Shown here one piece after another: positions 17,566 to 25,418 of a DNA stretch of 64,000 nucleotides (its first letter is position 1; each line of letters begins with the position of its first letter). Position numbers and translations under genes: made by a program. Location of the stretch: positions 413,541-477,540 of the forward strand of contig NC_016943.1 in assembly GCF_000284015.1 (NCBI RefSeq), in the 5' to 3' direction. Below the pieces are notes generated by a model, which searched no databases, was not told where the DNA came from, and saw only the letters and a program-made list of their open reading frames with translations. The stretch is from Blastococcus saxobsidens DD2. GTDB taxonomy: Bacteria > Actinomycetota > Actinomycetes > Mycobacteriales > Geodermatophilaceae.

Positions 17566-18233
17566 CCCAGCTCTCGCACACCGACATGGCTGCCCGGGTC
17601 GCCCGCGACATCCCCGACGGCTCCTACGTCAACCTGGGCATCGGCATGCCCACCCTCGTCGGCGACGTGATCTCCGCCGGCAAGGAGATCGTCTTCCACA
17701 GCGAGAACGGCATCCTGGGCATGGGCCCCGCGCCGGCGCCCGGCGAGGTGGACTGGGAGCTGATCAACGCCGGCAAGTCGCCGGTCACCCTGCTTCCCGG
17801 TGGCTCCTACTTCCACCACACCGACTCGTTCATGATGATGCGCGGCGGCCACATCGACGTCACGGTCCTGGGTGCCTTCCAGGTGTCCGAGCAGGGCGAC
17901 CTCGCCAACTGGGCGACCGACGACGCGCACCTGCCCCCGGCCGTCGGCGGCGCCATGGACCTGGCCGTCGGCGCCAAGCGGGTGCTCGTGCTGATGATGC
18001 ACACCACGCCCGACGGCCGGGCCAAGCTCCTGCCCGAGTGCACCTATCCGCTCACCGCCGCCCAGGTCGTGCACCGCATCTACACCGAACTCGCGGTCAT
18101 CGACGTCGGCCCGGACGGGTTCGTGGTCCGCGACATGGTGGTCGGGCTCTCCCGCGAGGATCTGCAGGAGCGCACCGGTGCGTCGCTGGCCTTCGCCGAC
18201 GAGGTCGCCCTCCTGGAGCCCTCCGGCAGCTGA
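17562..18233 (+). CDS. pcaJ: 3-oxoadipate/3-oxoacid CoA-transferase subunit B
   Basis: A 223-residue beta subunit carrying the catalytic glutamate in the SENG motif (FHSENGILGMGPAP). Other family blocks are YVNLGIGMPTLV, GGSYFHHTDSFMMMRGGHID, QGDLANW and the HTTPDGRAKLLPECTYPLT segment. It forms the active site with subunit A and starts inside that gene's stop codon. It is the last gene of the transport/CoA-transfer run, and two palindromic elements follow at once. Confidence 0.85.
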   Translation: MTQLSHTDMAARVARDIPDGSYVNLGIGMPTLVGDVISAGKEIVFHSENGILGMGPAPAPGEVDWELINAGKSPVTLLPGGSYFHHTDSFMMMRGGHIDVTVLGAFQVSEQGDLANWATDDAHLPPAVGGAMDLAVGAKRVLVLMMHTTPDGRAKLLPECTYPLTAAQVVHRIYTELAVIDVGPDGFVVRDMVVGLSREDLQERTGASLAFADEVALLEPSGS

Positions 18234-18249
18234 GCTGCTCCACCGCGAG

Positions 18250-18326
18250 TCGGTCTCTGCCCACACCGGCTGGGCAGAGACCGATCGCGCGATAGGTCTC
18301 TGCCCACACTGGCTGGGCAGAGACCG
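18250..18326. repeat. Two tandem hairpin elements, GGTCTCTGCCCA family
   Basis: Arms GGTCTCTGCCCA / TGGGCAGAGACC lie at 18252-18263/18271-18282 and again at 18295-18306/18314-18325, each with a 7-base loop (CACCGGC, CACTGGC). The self-complementary ATCGCGCGAT (18284-18293) separates them. A third relative is at 39298-39332. This is a dispersed intergenic palindrome family that may end the CoA-transferase transcript. Confidence 0.8.
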
Positions 18327-18374
18327 ACTGCCGCTGCAGCCCCTCCGGTCCGTCACCCGTTCGGACGGCCGCGG

Positions 18375-18396
18375 AACACTTCAAGCCCGTAGTGTT
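18375..18396. promoter_or_regulatory. Putative operator upstream of the heptose operon
   Basis: AACACT (18375-18380) and AGTGTT (18391-18396) are inverted around TCAAGCCCGT, 32 bases before the operon's first ATG. Nearly the same sequence (ACACTTC, CCCG, AGTGT, then GGG) occurs at 29330-29349 upstream of the nucleotide-sugar enzyme gene, suggesting a shared control site. Confidence 0.45.
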
Positions 18397-18428
18397 TGGG
18401 TCGCCGCGGATCGGGCAGGGGGGTGATC

Positions 18429-19919
18429 ATGCTCGCGCAGTGCACCGTCGTCGTGCCGACGATCGGGCGACCGTCGCTCGACGTCCTGCTCGACGCGCTC
18501 GCCGCTGCCCCGGGCCCCCGGCCGGCCGAACTGGTCCTGGTCGACGACCGGCCCACCGGCGCCCCGCTGCACCCCGACCGGCCGGGCCTGCCGCCGGTGC
18601 GCGTGGTGCGGACCGGTGGCGGCGGCCCGGCGCGCGCGCGGAACCTGGGCTGGCGCACGGCCCGGACGGAGTGGACCGCCTTCCTGGACGACGACGTCGT
18701 CCCCGACCCCGACTGGTACGCGCGGCTGGAGCAGGACCTCGCAGGTCTGCCGGCCGACGTCGCCGGCAGCCAGGGCCGCGTCCGGGTGCCGCTGCCGCCC
18801 GACCGGCAGCCCACCGACTGGGAGCGCGGCACCGCCGGGCTGGCCGCCTCCAGCTGGATCACCGCCGACCTCGCCTACCGCCGCAGCACCCTGGCCGCGG
18901 TCGGCGGTTTCGACGAGCGCTTCCCCCGCGCCTTCCGCGAGGACTCCGACCTGGCGCTGCGGGTCATGGACACCGGCGCCCGCCTGGTGCGCGGCGAGCG
19001 CTGGATCACCCACCCGGTCCGGCCCACCGACCGCTGGGTCAGCGTCCGGGTGCAGGCCGGCAACGCCGACGACGTGCTGATGCGCCGGCTGCACGGCCCC
19101 GACTGGCGCGATCGGGCCGACGCCGCGCTCGGCCGCCGTCCCCAGCACACCGCGGTCACCGCCGCGGCACTGGCCGCGGTCGGGCTGGCCGTGGCGCGGA
19201 GGCCGGGCGCCGCGGCTGTCGCGGCCGCCGCGTGGGCGGCCGGCACGGCCGAGTTCGCCTGGCGGCGCATCGCCGCCGGTCCGCGCGACCGCACCGAGGT
19301 GAGCACCATGCTGGCCACCAGCGCGCTGATCCCGCCGCTGGCCACCTGGCACTGGCTCCGCGGGGTGGTGCAGCACGTGGGGGTCCGCCGCTGGAAGGGC
19401 CTGCCCGACCTGGTGCTCTTCGACCGCGACGGCACCCTCGTGCACGACTACCCGTACAACGGCGACCCCGCGTGGGTCCGCCCGGTGGACGGCGCGAAGG
19501 AGGCGCTGGACGCGCTGCGCACCCGCGGCGTGCGGGTCGGCGTGGTGAGCAACCAGTCCGGCGTCGCCCGCGGGTTGATCACCCGCGAGCAGGTGGCCGC
19601 CTGCATGGAGCGGCTCGACGAGCTGCTCGGCCCGTTCGACACCATCCAGTTCTGCCCGCACGGGCCCGACGACGGCTGCGGCTGCCGCAAGCCCGCCCCC
19701 GGCATGGTCGCCGCGGCCTGCGCCGAACTCGGCGTCGACCCGGCGCGCTGCGTCGTGGTCGGTGACATCGGCGCCGACGTCGAGGCAGCGGCCGCGGCCG
19801 GCGCCGTCGCGATCATGGTGCCCACCCCGGTCACCCGCAGCGAGGAGGTCGAGGCCGCCGGGCACCGGGCCGGGACCCTGACCGCCGCGGTCGACGACGT
19901 CCTGGCGGGGCGGTGGTGA
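18429..19919 (+). CDS. Glycosyltransferase family 2 fused to heptose-bisphosphate phosphatase (GmhB-like)
   Basis: A 496-residue fusion. Residues 1-230 are a GT-A glycosyltransferase (VVVPTIGRPSLDVLL, DDDVVPD metal site, GGFDERFPRAFREDSDLALR). A hydrophobic region spans about 230-310. Residues 330-496 are a HAD phosphatase like D-glycero-D-manno-heptose-1,7-bisphosphate phosphatase: DRDGTL, SNQSGVARG, the zinc loop CPHGPDDGCGCRKPAPGM and VVGDIGADVEA. The fusion links sugar-phosphate processing to transfer. The start at 18429 has AGGGGGG five bases upstream. First gene of a seven-gene overlapping operon. Confidence 0.85.
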   Translation: MLAQCTVVVPTIGRPSLDVLLDALAAAPGPRPAELVLVDDRPTGAPLHPDRPGLPPVRVVRTGGGGPARARNLGWRTARTEWTAFLDDDVVPDPDWYARLEQDLAGLPADVAGSQGRVRVPLPPDRQPTDWERGTAGLAASSWITADLAYRRSTLAAVGGFDERFPRAFREDSDLALRVMDTGARLVRGERWITHPVRPTDRWVSVRVQAGNADDVLMRRLHGPDWRDRADAALGRRPQHTAVTAAALAAVGLAVARRPGAAAVAAAAWAAGTAEFAWRRIAAGPRDRTEVSTMLATSALIPPLATWHWLRGVVQHVGVRRWKGLPDLVLFDRDGTLVHDYPYNGDPAWVRPVDGAKEALDALRTRGVRVGVVSNQSGVARGLITREQVAACMERLDELLGPFDTIQFCPHGPDDGCGCRKPAPGMVAAACAELGVDPARCVVVGDIGADVEAAAAAGAVAIMVPTPVTRSEEVEAAGHRAGTLTAAVDDVLAGRW

Positions 19920-21037
19920 TGAGCCCCGGACCCGCCCCCCGCAGCCGCCGAACGGTTCTCGTCGCCCGGCTGGACAACGCCGGGGACGTCCTCCTGCAGG
20001 GCCCGCTCGTGCGCGCCGTCGCACACGGCGCCGACCGCGTGGTATTCCTCGCCGGGCCGGCCGGAGCACCCGCCGCCGAGCTGCTGCCGGGCGTCGACGA
20101 GGTGTGGACGTGGGCCTGCCCCTGGATCCTCGGCGACCCGCCGGCGGTGGACGCCGCGGACGTCGCCGCCCTGATCGGGCGCGTGCGGGCCCTCGCGCCC
20201 GATGCGGCGGTCATCTCCACGTCGTTCCACCAGTCGCCGTTGCCCCTGGCCCTGGTGCTGCGGCTGGCCGGCGTGCCGCGCATCTCGGCGATCAGCGTGG
20301 ACTACCCCGGCACGCTGCTCGACGTGCGCCACCGCGTCGAGGACGACCTCCCGGAGCCCCAGCGGGCGCTGTCGCTCGCCCGGGCCGCGGGCTTCGAGCT
20401 GCCGGACGGCGACGACGGCCGGCTCGCCGTGCGACGACCCCTGCCCCCGGTCGCGCACGAGCACCGGGGCCATGATCTGTCGCCCGGGTACGTGGTCGTG
20501 CACCCCGGAGCGTCGGTGCCGGCGCGGGCCTGGCCGGCGGAGCGCTGCGCCGAGGCGGTCGAGGCGCTGGCCGACGCCGGTCACCGGGTGCTGGTCACCG
20601 GCGGGCCGGGGGAGAAAGCCCTGAGCGCGGCCGTCGCCGGGAGCCGCGGCGTCGACCTGGGCGGCGCGACGTCGCTGCCGGAGATGGCCGCGCTGCTGGA
20701 CGGTGCGGTCGCGGTCGTCGTCGGCAACACCGGTCCGGCGCACCTGGCCGCCGCCGTCGGGACGCCGGTCGTGTCCCTGTTCTCGCCGGTCGTCCCGGCC
20801 GCCCGGTGGGCGCCCTACGGCGTGCCCACCGTGCTGCTCGGCGACCAGTCGGCCCCCTGCCGCGACACACGGGCCCGCGAGTGCCCCGTGCCCGGCCACC
20901 CCTGCCTGACCTCGGTGACGGCGCAGGACGTCGTCGTCGCCGTCGCCACGCTCACCACCACGGTCCAACAGCCGGCCGTTCTCCGACACCCTGTCGCAGC
21001 CCGAGAGGCGGCGCCGACACTCCAGGGGAGAACGTGA
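19919..21037 (+). CDS. GT9 heptosyltransferase (ADP-heptose:glycan)
   Basis: A 372-residue GT-B enzyme of the ADP-heptose:LPS heptosyltransferase family. The N-terminus has VLVARLDNAGDVLLQGPLVRA. The C-terminal half has VVVHPGASVPARAWPAERCAE, VLVTGGPGEK and the nucleotide-binding VVVGNTGPAHLAAAVGTPVVSLFSP. I start at ATG 19919, which overlaps the previous TGA by one base. Two GTG codons just upstream are alternatives. The cluster's sugar-nucleotide genes predict ADP-heptose as donor. The acceptor is unknown, since no classical LPS is expected here. Confidence 0.86.
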   Translation: MSPGPAPRSRRTVLVARLDNAGDVLLQGPLVRAVAHGADRVVFLAGPAGAPAAELLPGVDEVWTWACPWILGDPPAVDAADVAALIGRVRALAPDAAVISTSFHQSPLPLALVLRLAGVPRISAISVDYPGTLLDVRHRVEDDLPEPQRALSLARAAGFELPDGDDGRLAVRRPLPPVAHEHRGHDLSPGYVVVHPGASVPARAWPAERCAEAVEALADAGHRVLVTGGPGEKALSAAVAGSRGVDLGGATSLPEMAALLDGAVAVVVGNTGPAHLAAAVGTPVVSLFSPVVPAARWAPYGVPTVLLGDQSAPCRDTRARECPVPGHPCLTSVTAQDVVVAVATLTTTVQQPAVLRHPVAAREAAPTLQGRT

Positions 21038-22014
21038 AGATCCTGATCTGGCACGTGCACGGGTCCTGGACGACGTCGTTCGTCCAGGGTGACCACGACT
21101 ACCTGCTCCCGGTGACGCCGGATCGCGGTCCGGACGGTCTCGGCCGCGCCCGCACCTGGGACTGGCCGTCGTCGGCCCGCGAGGTGACGCCCGAGCAGCT
21201 GCGCGACGAGCAGGTCGACGTCGTGGTGCTGCAGCGCGTCCGCGACCTGGAGCTGGTCCGCGAATGGCTCGGCCGCGAGCCCGGCCGCGACCTGCCCGCC
21301 GTCTTTCTGGAGCACAACGCGCCGGGGCTGGAGCCCGGTGACGGCCCGGTGCCGCACACCGTGCACCCGATGGCCGACCGCGACGACATCCCGATCGCGC
21401 ACGTCACCTTCTTCAACCAGCTGTTCTACGACAACGGCCGCGCCCCGGCGACGGTCATCGAGCACGGCATCGTCGACCCGGGGGAGCGGTACACCGGTGA
21501 GCTGGCCCGCGCTGCCGTCGTCACCAACGAGCCGGTGCGCCGCGGCCGGACCGTCGGCGCCGACCTGCTGCCCGGCCTCGCGCAGGCGGCACCGGTCGAC
21601 GTCTTCGGCATGGGCCTGGCCGGGCTGCACGAGGCGTACGGCCTCGACCCCGACCGGGTGACCCTGCACGACGACCCGCCGCAGGCGGCGATGCACGAGG
21701 AGCTGGCCCGCCGACGGGTCTACGTGCACCCGGTGCGCTGGACGTCGCTGGGGCTCTCGCTGCTGGAGGCCATGCACCTGGGCATGCCGGTGGTCGGGCT
21801 GGCCACCACCGAGGTCGTGGCGGCCGTGCCGGCCGAGGCCGGCGTGCTCTCCACCCGGCCCGACCGGCTGTGGGCCGCCGTGCGCGAGTTCCTGCACGAC
21901 GAGGGCGCCGCCCGGCTCGCCGGCAAGGCGGCCCGCGTTGCGGCGCTGGAGCGCTACGGACTCGACCGCTTCCTGCGGGACTGGGATGGGCTCTTGGAGG
22001 AGGTGACCAGGTGA
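21034..22014 (+). CDS. GT-B glycosyltransferase (group 1-like)
   Basis: A 326-residue protein that opens KILIWHVHGSWTTSFVQGDH. The C-terminal half has the group-1 transferase pattern HEELARRRVYVHPVRWTSLGLSLLEAMHLGMPVVGLATTE. AGGGGAG precedes the GTG start, which overlaps the previous stop (GTGA). The acceptor and sugar are not predictable. Likely part of heptose-containing glycan assembly from context. Confidence 0.8.
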   Translation: MKILIWHVHGSWTTSFVQGDHDYLLPVTPDRGPDGLGRARTWDWPSSAREVTPEQLRDEQVDVVVLQRVRDLELVREWLGREPGRDLPAVFLEHNAPGLEPGDGPVPHTVHPMADRDDIPIAHVTFFNQLFYDNGRAPATVIEHGIVDPGERYTGELARAAVVTNEPVRRGRTVGADLLPGLAQAAPVDVFGMGLAGLHEAYGLDPDRVTLHDDPPQAAMHEELARRRVYVHPVRWTSLGLSLLEAMHLGMPVVGLATTEVVAAVPAEAGVLSTRPDRLWAAVREFLHDEGAARLAGKAARVAALERYGLDRFLRDWDGLLEEVTR

Positions 22015-22066
22015 TGTGCTTGACAGTGCGGCGGAGCCGTTCCGCTCCGACACCGGAGGTGGGTCG

Positions 22067-23311
22067 ATGAGGACCGACCAGCTGGGGACGTACCGGCTCA
22101 GGATCGACCTGGTATCCGAGCACGCCAGCCCGCTCGCCGCGATCGGTGGCGTCGACGCCGGCGGGCAGAACGTGCACGTCGCCGCCCTGGCCGCCGGGCT
22201 CGCCCAGCGCGGCCACGAGGTCACCGTGCACACCCGCCGCGACGACGCGGGGCTGCCCGAGCGGGTTTCCACGCCGGACGGGTACGACGTCGTGCACGTC
22301 ACCGCCGGACCGGCCGAGGCGCTGCCCAAGGACGAGCTGCTCCAGCACATGCCCGCGTTCGCGCGGGTGCTGCGGCACGGCTGGGCCGCGCAGGCACCCG
22401 ATGTCGTGCACGCGCACTTCTGGATGAGCGGCCTGGCGTCGGTCGAGGCGTCGGCCAGCCTGCTCACGCCGGTGCCGGTGCTGCAGACCTTCCACGCCCT
22501 CGGCTCGGTCAAGCGCCGGCACCAGGGCGACGCCGACACCTCGCCCGCCGAGCGGATCGACCTCGAGCGCGGGCTGTGCCGCGACGTCGGCCACGTCGTC
22601 GCCACCTGCTCCGACGAGGTCTTCGAACTGCGCCGCCTCGGGCTGCCGAGCGACCGGGTCTCGATCGTCCCCTGCGGCGTGGACACCTCGGTGTTCACCC
22701 CCCGCGGCCCGGTCGCACCCCGGACCGAGCGCACGCGCCTGCTGGTCCTCGGCCGGCTCGTCGAGCGCAAGGGCCAGGACGACGCCGTCCGGGCCCTGCG
22801 CGCGGTGCCGGAGGCCGAGCTGGTGGTCGTCGGCGGCCCGCCGACCGACGCGATCGACGCCGATCCGGAGGTGCAGCGGCTGCGCGGCATCGCCGCCGAG
22901 GCCGGCGTGGCCGACCGGCTGGTCTTCGCCGGGTCCGTGGCCCGCGCCGACGTGCCGGCCTGGGTGCGCTCGGCCGACGTCGTCCTCGCCGTGCCCTGGT
23001 ACGAGCCGTTCGGCATCACGCCGCTGGAGGCCATGGCCTGCGGGCGCCCCGTCGTCGCCACCGCCGTCGGCGGGCTGCAGGACACCGTCGCCGACGGGGT
23101 CACCGGTGACCTGGTGCCGCCCCGCGACCCCGAGCGGCTGGGCGAGGTGCTCGCCGCGCTGCTCACCGACGACGAGCGGCGCGCCGCCTACGGCGCCGCC
23201 GGCGTGAAGCGGGCCCGCGCCCGCTACCGCTGGGCCCGCGTCGTCGCCGACACCGAAACCGTCTACCGGCAGGTGCTCGCCCGCCGCCGTCCCGTGGAGG
23301 TCGCCCGATGA
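22067..23311 (+). CDS. GT4 family glycosyltransferase
   Basis: A 414-residue retaining glycosyltransferase. The N-terminal domain has the donor/acceptor loop SPLAAIGGVDAGGQNVHVAAL and DVVHAHFWMSG. The C-terminal domain has VPCGVDTSVFTP, LLVLGRLVERKGQDDAVRAL and the ExxxE-type motif PWYEPFGITPLEAMACGRPVV. Starts with AIGGVDAGGQNVHV resemble MshA and related sucrose/sugar-phosphate synthase-like enzymes. ATG 22067 with GGAGGTGGG is clear. Overlaps gmhA by ATGA. Confidence 0.87.
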   Translation: MRTDQLGTYRLRIDLVSEHASPLAAIGGVDAGGQNVHVAALAAGLAQRGHEVTVHTRRDDAGLPERVSTPDGYDVVHVTAGPAEALPKDELLQHMPAFARVLRHGWAAQAPDVVHAHFWMSGLASVEASASLLTPVPVLQTFHALGSVKRRHQGDADTSPAERIDLERGLCRDVGHVVATCSDEVFELRRLGLPSDRVSIVPCGVDTSVFTPRGPVAPRTERTRLLVLGRLVERKGQDDAVRALRAVPEAELVVVGGPPTDAIDADPEVQRLRGIAAEAGVADRLVFAGSVARADVPAWVRSADVVLAVPWYEPFGITPLEAMACGRPVVATAVGGLQDTVADGVTGDLVPPRDPERLGEVLAALLTDDERRAAYGAAGVKRARARYRWARVVADTETVYRQVLARRRPVEVAR

Positions 23312-24006
23312 GCAGCATTCCGATGAGTGCGGCCCCGAACACCACCGCTCCGTCCTCCAATGCGGAGGCCGTCTCGCCCGACACCTGCACCCACCTCACC
23401 GGTGCCGACCACGTCGCCTCGCTGACCGCGGCGCTCGGCTCGTTGAACGGCCAGCTGGACGTGCTCGACCGGTGGGGCCGGCAGCTGGCCGGCGTGCTGT
23501 GCGGCGAGTCCCGCGGCCGGCTGCTCGCCGCCGGCAACGGGGGCAGCGCCGCCCAGGCCCAGCACCTCACCGCCGAGCTGGTGGGCCGCTACCGCGCCGA
23601 CCGGCCACCGTTCTCCGCCATCTGCCTCACCGCGGAGACCTCGTCGCTGACCGCCATCGCCAACGACTACCCGGCCGACGAGCTGTTCGCCCGCCAGGTG
23701 GAGGCGCACGGGCGGGCCGGTGACGTGCTGATCCTGCTGTCGACGTCGGGCCGCTCGCCCAACGCCGTCGCCGCCGCCCGCCGGGCCCGCGAGTGCGGCA
23801 TCACCACGCTGGCCCTCACCGGCCCGGCGCCCAACCCGCTGGCCGCCGCCGCCGACGACGCGGTCTGCATCGACTCCCCGTGGACGGCGACCGTGCAGGA
23901 GTGCCACCTGGTCGCCCTGCACCTGGTCTGCGCCGCCTTCGACGCGGCCGTGCTGAGCGAGCCCTCGCGGGTCCCGTCCGGGCCGACGCTGGGGACCGCC
24001 CGGTGA
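23308..24006 (+). CDS. gmhA: Sedoheptulose 7-phosphate isomerase (GmhA)
   Basis: A 232-residue SIS-domain isomerase that converts sedoheptulose 7-phosphate to D-glycero-D-manno-heptose 7-phosphate, the entry step of heptose-nucleotide synthesis. Motifs are AAGNGGSAAQAQHLTAELVGRY, TAIANDYPADELFARQV, LSTSGRSPN and the helix QECHLVALHLVC with the catalytic Glu/His. An N-terminal extension of about 35 Ser/Thr/Ala residues precedes the domain. The start overlaps the upstream stop (ATGA), and its own stop overlaps hldE (GTGA). Confidence 0.93.
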   Translation: MSSIPMSAAPNTTAPSSNAEAVSPDTCTHLTGADHVASLTAALGSLNGQLDVLDRWGRQLAGVLCGESRGRLLAAGNGGSAAQAQHLTAELVGRYRADRPPFSAICLTAETSSLTAIANDYPADELFARQVEAHGRAGDVLILLSTSGRSPNAVAAARRARECGITTLALTGPAPNPLAAAADDAVCIDSPWTATVQECHLVALHLVCAAFDAAVLSEPSRVPSGPTLGTAR

Positions 24007-25418
24007 CCCGCCGCGATCCCGCGTTCATGGCCGTGCGTGCGGATCCCCGGCCGCTGGTCGTCGTCGGAGACGCATTGCTCGACGTCGACCTGGTGGGGTC
24101 GGCGTCCCGGCTGACCCCCGATGCGCCGGTCCCGGTGGTCGAGGACATCGAGCGACGGGAACGCCCCGGCGGCGCCGCGCTGGCCGCGGTCATCGCCGCG
24201 GCGGCCGGGCGCCGCGAGGTCGTCCTCGTGGCCCCGATCGACTCCGACGAGGGCGCCGACCGGCTGCGCGCCCTGCTGGCCGGCCGGGTCCGGCTGATCG
24301 AGATCCCGGCCACCGGCGGCACCGCGGTCAAGCAGCGGGTGCGGGTGGGCGACCACTCCGTCGCCCGGCTGGACAGCGGTGCGCCGGTGGCGGCGCTCGG
24401 TGAGCTGCCGGCCGAGGCCGCCGCCGCCATCGGGAACGCGGCCGCGGTGCTGGTCGCCGACTACGGCCGTGGGACGACCGCGGACCCCGCCGTCCGCGCC
24501 GCGCTGACCGCCGCACGGGGGCCGGTGGTCTGGGACCCGCACCCCCGGGGCGCCGACCCCGTGCCCAGCGCCCGCCTGGTGACCCCGAACGGCGCGGAGG
24601 CCGCCCGGGTGGCCGCCGCGGCCGGCGTGGACGCCGAGGGCAGCGGCCTGGCCGCGGTCGGTACCCGCGCGGAGTCGCTCATCCGGCACTGGAGGGTCGG
24701 GGCGGTGGCGGTGACGCTCGGCTCCCGCGGCGCGCTGCTCTCCTACGGCTCCGGGGCGCCGATGGTCGTGCCCGCGGTCACGGTCACCGGCGGGGACCCC
24801 TGCGGAGCCGGTGACTCCTTCGCCGCCGCCGCGGCGCTCGCCCTGGCCGACGGGGCCGTCACCGGTGAGGCCGTGGCCGCCGCGGTCGCGTTCGCGTCGG
24901 CGTTCGTGGCCCGCGGCGGGGCATCGGCCTGGGACGCCGCCGAGCCGGCCGAGCCGGATGTCGTTCCCGAGCCGGGTGCGGACGCGGTGATCTCCCGCGT
25001 CCGGGCGGCCGGCGGCACCGTCGTCGCCACCGGGGGGTGCTTCGACCTGCTGCACCCCGGCCACGTGGCCACCCTGCGCGCGGCCCGGGGCCTCGGCGAC
25101 TGCCTGATCGTGTGCATCAACTCCGACGACTCGGTGCGCCGGCTCAAGGGCCCGTCGCGGCCGTTGGTCACCGCGACCGACCGCGCCCGCGTGCTGGAGG
25201 CGCTGGAGTTCGTCGACGCCGTGGTCGTCTTCGGCGAGGACACCCCCGCCGAGGTGCTCGACCGGCTGCGCCCGGACGTCTGGGCCAAGGGCGGCGACTA
25301 CGCCGGCGCCGACCTGCCCGAGGCCGAGGTGCTGCGCGGCTGGGGCGGCCAGGCCGTCGTCCTGCCCTACCTCGACGGGCACTCGACCACGGCGCTGGTG
25401 GAGCGCTCGCAGGTGTGA
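24003..25418 (+). CDS. hldE: Bifunctional heptose-phosphate kinase / nucleotidyltransferase (HldE)
   Basis: A 471-residue two-domain enzyme. Residues 15-310 are a PfkB-type kinase (VVVGDALLDVDLVG, PGGAALAAVI, catalytic GGDPCGAGDSFAAA). Residues 335-471 are a cytidylyltransferase-fold domain (ATGGCFDLLHPGHVATL with HxGH, INSDDSVRRLKG, DVWAKGGDY). It phosphorylates heptose 7-phosphate at C1 and, after GmhB, activates heptose 1-phosphate with ATP to ADP-heptose. No HldD epimerase gene is visible nearby, so the product may stay in the D-glycero form. The GTG start overlaps gmhA by four bases. Confidence 0.93.
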   Translation: MTRRDPAFMAVRADPRPLVVVGDALLDVDLVGSASRLTPDAPVPVVEDIERRERPGGAALAAVIAAAAGRREVVLVAPIDSDEGADRLRALLAGRVRLIEIPATGGTAVKQRVRVGDHSVARLDSGAPVAALGELPAEAAAAIGNAAAVLVADYGRGTTADPAVRAALTAARGPVVWDPHPRGADPVPSARLVTPNGAEAARVAAAAGVDAEGSGLAAVGTRAESLIRHWRVGAVAVTLGSRGALLSYGSGAPMVVPAVTVTGGDPCGAGDSFAAAAALALADGAVTGEAVAAAVAFASAFVARGGASAWDAAEPAEPDVVPEPGADAVISRVRAAGGTVVATGGCFDLLHPGHVATLRAARGLGDCLIVCINSDDSVRRLKGPSRPLVTATDRARVLEALEFVDAVVVFGEDTPAEVLDRLRPDVWAKGGDYAGADLPEAEVLRGWGGQAVVLPYLDGHSTTALVERSQV

